Shown piece after piece: positions 7,096 to 9,110 of a stretch of DNA of 9,110 bases. Under the pieces are notes generated by a model. That model had not been told where the DNA came from. It saw nothing but the letters and a program-made list of their open reading frames with translations, and did no database searches. This DNA comes from Bacteroidota bacterium (GTDB lineage Bacteria > Bacteroidota > Rhodothermia > Rhodothermales > Bin80). The DNA is taken from contig JAPPBZ010000335.1 in the NCBI GenBank assembly GCA_026702635.1, positions 1 to 9,110 of the forward strand. Direction: 5' to 3'. Both the position numbers and the translations under genes were made by a program. The number at the start of each line of letters is the position of its first letter. Position 1 is the stretch's first letter.

Positions 7096-8688
7096 ATGCT
7101 CCGCGGGTATATTCTCCTGTGCTTGCTTTTGGGTTGTATATGCGTCCAGCGTACGTACAGCCAGACGATGCCACTTAAGGGAGTGGTCTGGGACACACCT
7201 GAACCTCCTACCACTCAGGATCTTCTAAAAATCCACGAGGCGGGCGTGGAGGCCGTTCGATTGCCCGTAATCATAGATCGAAATCTGCTCCATGTTGCGG
7301 ATACCCTCGGACTACTATTGTTCCAGGACCTGCCCATCCGTTTCCTTCCTGCACCTGCGCTTCTTGATACGCTTGAGTATGCGAAGAACCAGTTGAGTCT
7401 TGCCCGCCAGACATACCACTTGTATCGGTCCGCACATCACTTTGGAGTCTCAATCAAAAGCGATACCAGCAGCCCGCAGGCCTGTGAATACTTCAAAGAG
7501 CTCGCTGCATGGGCACCGGAACTCACGCTGTACTATACATCCGCATTTATAGCCGATGACCGATGTTCCGCTGATGTTGACTTGGTTCTGCTGGATGTGC
7601 GCAAAGAACCTGATCCTGCTACTGTTATAGAGGATTGGTCCCGTCCCACACCCGTTGGTTTTTCGAGCGTCGGACAGAAAGTTGACCCCGACAAGTTTGG
7701 GCTGTACCAGGCGCGCTCGCCCCAGTCGCAAGCACGCTTCCTGGAAAATCACCTGCCACGACTGCTCGAAACTACTGCGGAGGTCATTTTCGTTTACCGA
7801 TGGCAGGATACCGACAATACCTCGTCCCAGTGGGGCCTGATTGACACGTCGGGACAAGAGCGACCCGCGTTTGATGTGCTGCGGGGCATCTATACAGACA
7901 CGCAGCAGATCTTTGCATTTGATTTTGGGGATCGACCTCGCCAAGCAGTTCCCTGGCCATTAATCCTGAGTTGGATTACCTGCCTGCTCATCGCGCTTTT
8001 AGGTCTGTGGTATGACAGATTCCTCAATTTGGTTTGGAAGTATGCCGCGGATCCATGGGCCAACCGGGACACACTCTACCGTAAAAGTGTGCTTCCCCCG
8101 GATATCTCGTTGATTTATGTCGTCACACAGGGAATTCTGCTTTCTGCCGTGGTATTGATCCTGGTCGAGGCGTTCGGTGATCTGCTCTTGGTTGAGGCGA
8201 TTGCTGCATTGATGAGCCCCTATATCCTCGGCCAGATCTCCAACCTGACCTCTAACTTTTACCTGCTGGTTCTCGTTGTGGTTGCCATCTATCTGATCGC
8301 CAACCTTATTTCCTACTCACTCGCTGCGTTAATTGCACGAAGACTGCATGGGATAGCCGTAGAAGATTTTTTCACCATTAACGCCATGAATCATACGCCG
8401 CTGGGAGCGATGCTTCCGATGGTCATGATTGCCCCGGGGCTTAATCGCGGCCAGTATGATATACTGGCGATAATTCTTGCTTTTAGTTGGGCCTTTCTGG
8501 GTATCTTCTGCATCATTCGCGGTGCTCGAAGTTTTGCGACTCTGACCCGCCGCGGGTTAGTCAATAGCGGAACGTTTGGCGTGATCGCATTACCCCTACT
8601 TCTGCTTGCAGGATTGATCCTGATACTCTGCCTCCCTTATACACGGGAGTACATCTTCTTCTGGTGGAACCTGACCTTCAGAGCGTAG
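7096..8688 (+). CDS. Membrane protein with exported, apparently inactive GH2-like TIM-barrel domain
   Basis: This 530-residue protein has two parts. After a signal sequence ('LRGYILLCLLLGCICVQ', with 'LLGC' as a marginal lipobox, or cleavage near 'TYSQ'), residues about 26-266 resemble the catalytic barrel of GH2-type glycosidases. 'LLKIHEAGVEAVRLP' (43-57) corresponds to the family's 'G-x-N-x-V-R' strand, 'VADTLGLLLFQDLP' (67-80) to 'aD.lGl...e.P', and 'IFVYRWQDTD' plus 'WGLIDTSGQERPAFDVL' (231-262) to the end of the barrel. The positions expected to carry the acid/base and nucleophile glutamates read 'FGVSIKSDTSS' and 'TPVGFSSVGQK', with no Glu, so catalysis is unlikely. Residues about 288-515 hold about 6-7 membrane helices with loops such as 'HTPLGAMLP', possibly Yip1-like. 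The function is unknown; sugar or cell-wall sensing is only a guess. The ATG is 6 bases after the peptidase stop, and the 3' end overlaps the opposing gene by 11 bases. Confidence 0.75.
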   Translation: MLRGYILLCLLLGCICVQRTYSQTMPLKGVVWDTPEPPTTQDLLKIHEAGVEAVRLPVIIDRNLLHVADTLGLLLFQDLPIRFLPAPALLDTLEYAKNQLSLARQTYHLYRSAHHFGVSIKSDTSSPQACEYFKELAAWAPELTLYYTSAFIADDRCSADVDLVLLDVRKEPDPATVIEDWSRPTPVGFSSVGQKVDPDKFGLYQARSPQSQARFLENHLPRLLETTAEVIFVYRWQDTDNTSSQWGLIDTSGQERPAFDVLRGIYTDTQQIFAFDFGDRPRQAVPWPLILSWITCLLIALLGLWYDRFLNLVWKYAADPWANRDTLYRKSVLPPDISLIYVVTQGILLSAVVLILVEAFGDLLLVEAIAALMSPYILGQISNLTSNFYLLVLVVVAIYLIANLISYSLAALIARRLHGIAVEDFFTINAMNHTPLGAMLPMVMIAPGLNRGQYDILAIILAFSWAFLGIFCIIRGARSFATLTRRGLVNSGTFGVIALPLLLLAGLILILCLPYTREYIFFWWNLTFRA

Positions 8689-9110
8689 CAGAGCCCGTCA
8701 ATTCCGCCCATATACAATCTGCAAAATCATAGAACGGCTGCTTTGCGTGAAACCAGCCAAAATGTAAAACAAACGGAGTGACCTTCATCCGGTCACGTTT
8801 TCGAAGCACCGTAGTGGCCAATCGAATACAGAACTGGCGGATCCGGGGATTTTTGATCCCCCGAATTTCATAAATAAAGCGATCCGTGTAATAGTCACAG
8901 GTAACCTGTTCGAATTTCTCGGTATGCTCCGTCATGCCCATAATGTAATCCAACTGGGGGCTGTTTGCACCCTGATACCAGTGATATACGGGGAGCCCCA
9001 TACGACTCATGGCCATTGCAAGACTCCATTCACAGGACTCTTCTGTGCGCCCTTCCAGGAGCCTCGTCCGAAAATGTGTCTCCGACGCACGCGAATGAAA
9101 GTCAGATGCC
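8678..9110 (-). CDS. Unrecognised protein, C-terminal part (5' end outside window)
   Basis: The frame is open from the window edge to a TGA (complement of 8678-8680), giving about 143 visible residues. The internal ATG at 9014-9016 is probably not the start, because upstream codons continue a protein-like sequence ('THFRTRLLEGRTEESCEWSLA'). The visible part has no membrane segment or signal peptide. It is rich in aromatic residues, His and Cys ('GLPVYHWYQGANSP', 'CDYYTDRFIYEIRG', 'HFGWFHAKQPFYDFADCIWAEL') and has a basic stretch 'VLRKRDRMK'. It looks like a folded cytoplasmic domain, but I do not recognise the family. Its stop lies inside the last 11 bases of the opposing membrane protein gene. 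Reality as a gene is supported by the continuous open frame to the edge and the plausible composition. Confidence 0.68.
   Translation of the reverse strand, partial: ASDFHSRASETHFRTRLLEGRTEESCEWSLAMAMSRMGLPVYHWYQGANSPQLDYIMGMTEHTEKFEQVTCDYYTDRFIYEIRGIKNPRIRQFCIRLATTVLRKRDRMKVTPFVLHFGWFHAKQPFYDFADCIWAELTGSATL

Noticed and set aside
8678..9016. Calling the right-edge gene as a complete 112-residue protein starting at ATG 9016
   Set aside because: The same frame is open through the window edge with protein-like sequence upstream of that Met, so a truncated longer gene is more likely.

Overview
The window most likely comes from a member of the Bacteroidota/Rhodothermota side of the FCB group, with Rhodothermales-like bacteria as my best guess. 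The evidence is a DUF3078-type outer-membrane protein, a large secreted M14 peptidase with a C-terminal glutamine-amidotransferase-like fold, Sec signal peptides ending in or near 'AQ', and gene starts that mostly lack a clear Shine-Dalgarno sequence. The taxonomy is inferred from gene content only. There are no rRNA or tRNA genes, CRISPR arrays, insertion sequences or phage genes, and the region reads as ordinary, compact chromosome.

Left block (1-1141, + strand): the 3' end of atpC (ATP synthase epsilon subunit), then after 17 bases a DUF3078 protein with a signal peptide. An MFS transporter gene (1128-2360, - strand) runs towards it, and the two coding ends overlap by 14 bases. Next comes a divergent intergenic region (2361-2835) that should hold the promoters of the transporter and of recJ. 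I see no gene in it.

Right block (2836-8688, + strand): an apparent three-gene operon with only 6 bases between genes. It runs recJ (single-strand DNA exonuclease), an 837-residue secreted M14 zinc carboxypeptidase-like protein, and a 530-residue protein. That last protein has an exported N-terminal domain resembling the TIM barrel of GH2 glycosidases, but without recognisable catalytic glutamates, followed by a membrane domain of about 6-7 helices. The right edge holds the C-terminal part of an unrecognised - strand gene (8678-9110), whose stop overlaps the end of the 530-residue gene by 11 bases.

Functionally, the window mixes housekeeping genes (energy, DNA repair) with envelope and export functions. 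No defence or mobile system is evident. The most unusual item is the membrane-anchored, apparently inactive glycosidase-like protein at 7096-8688.
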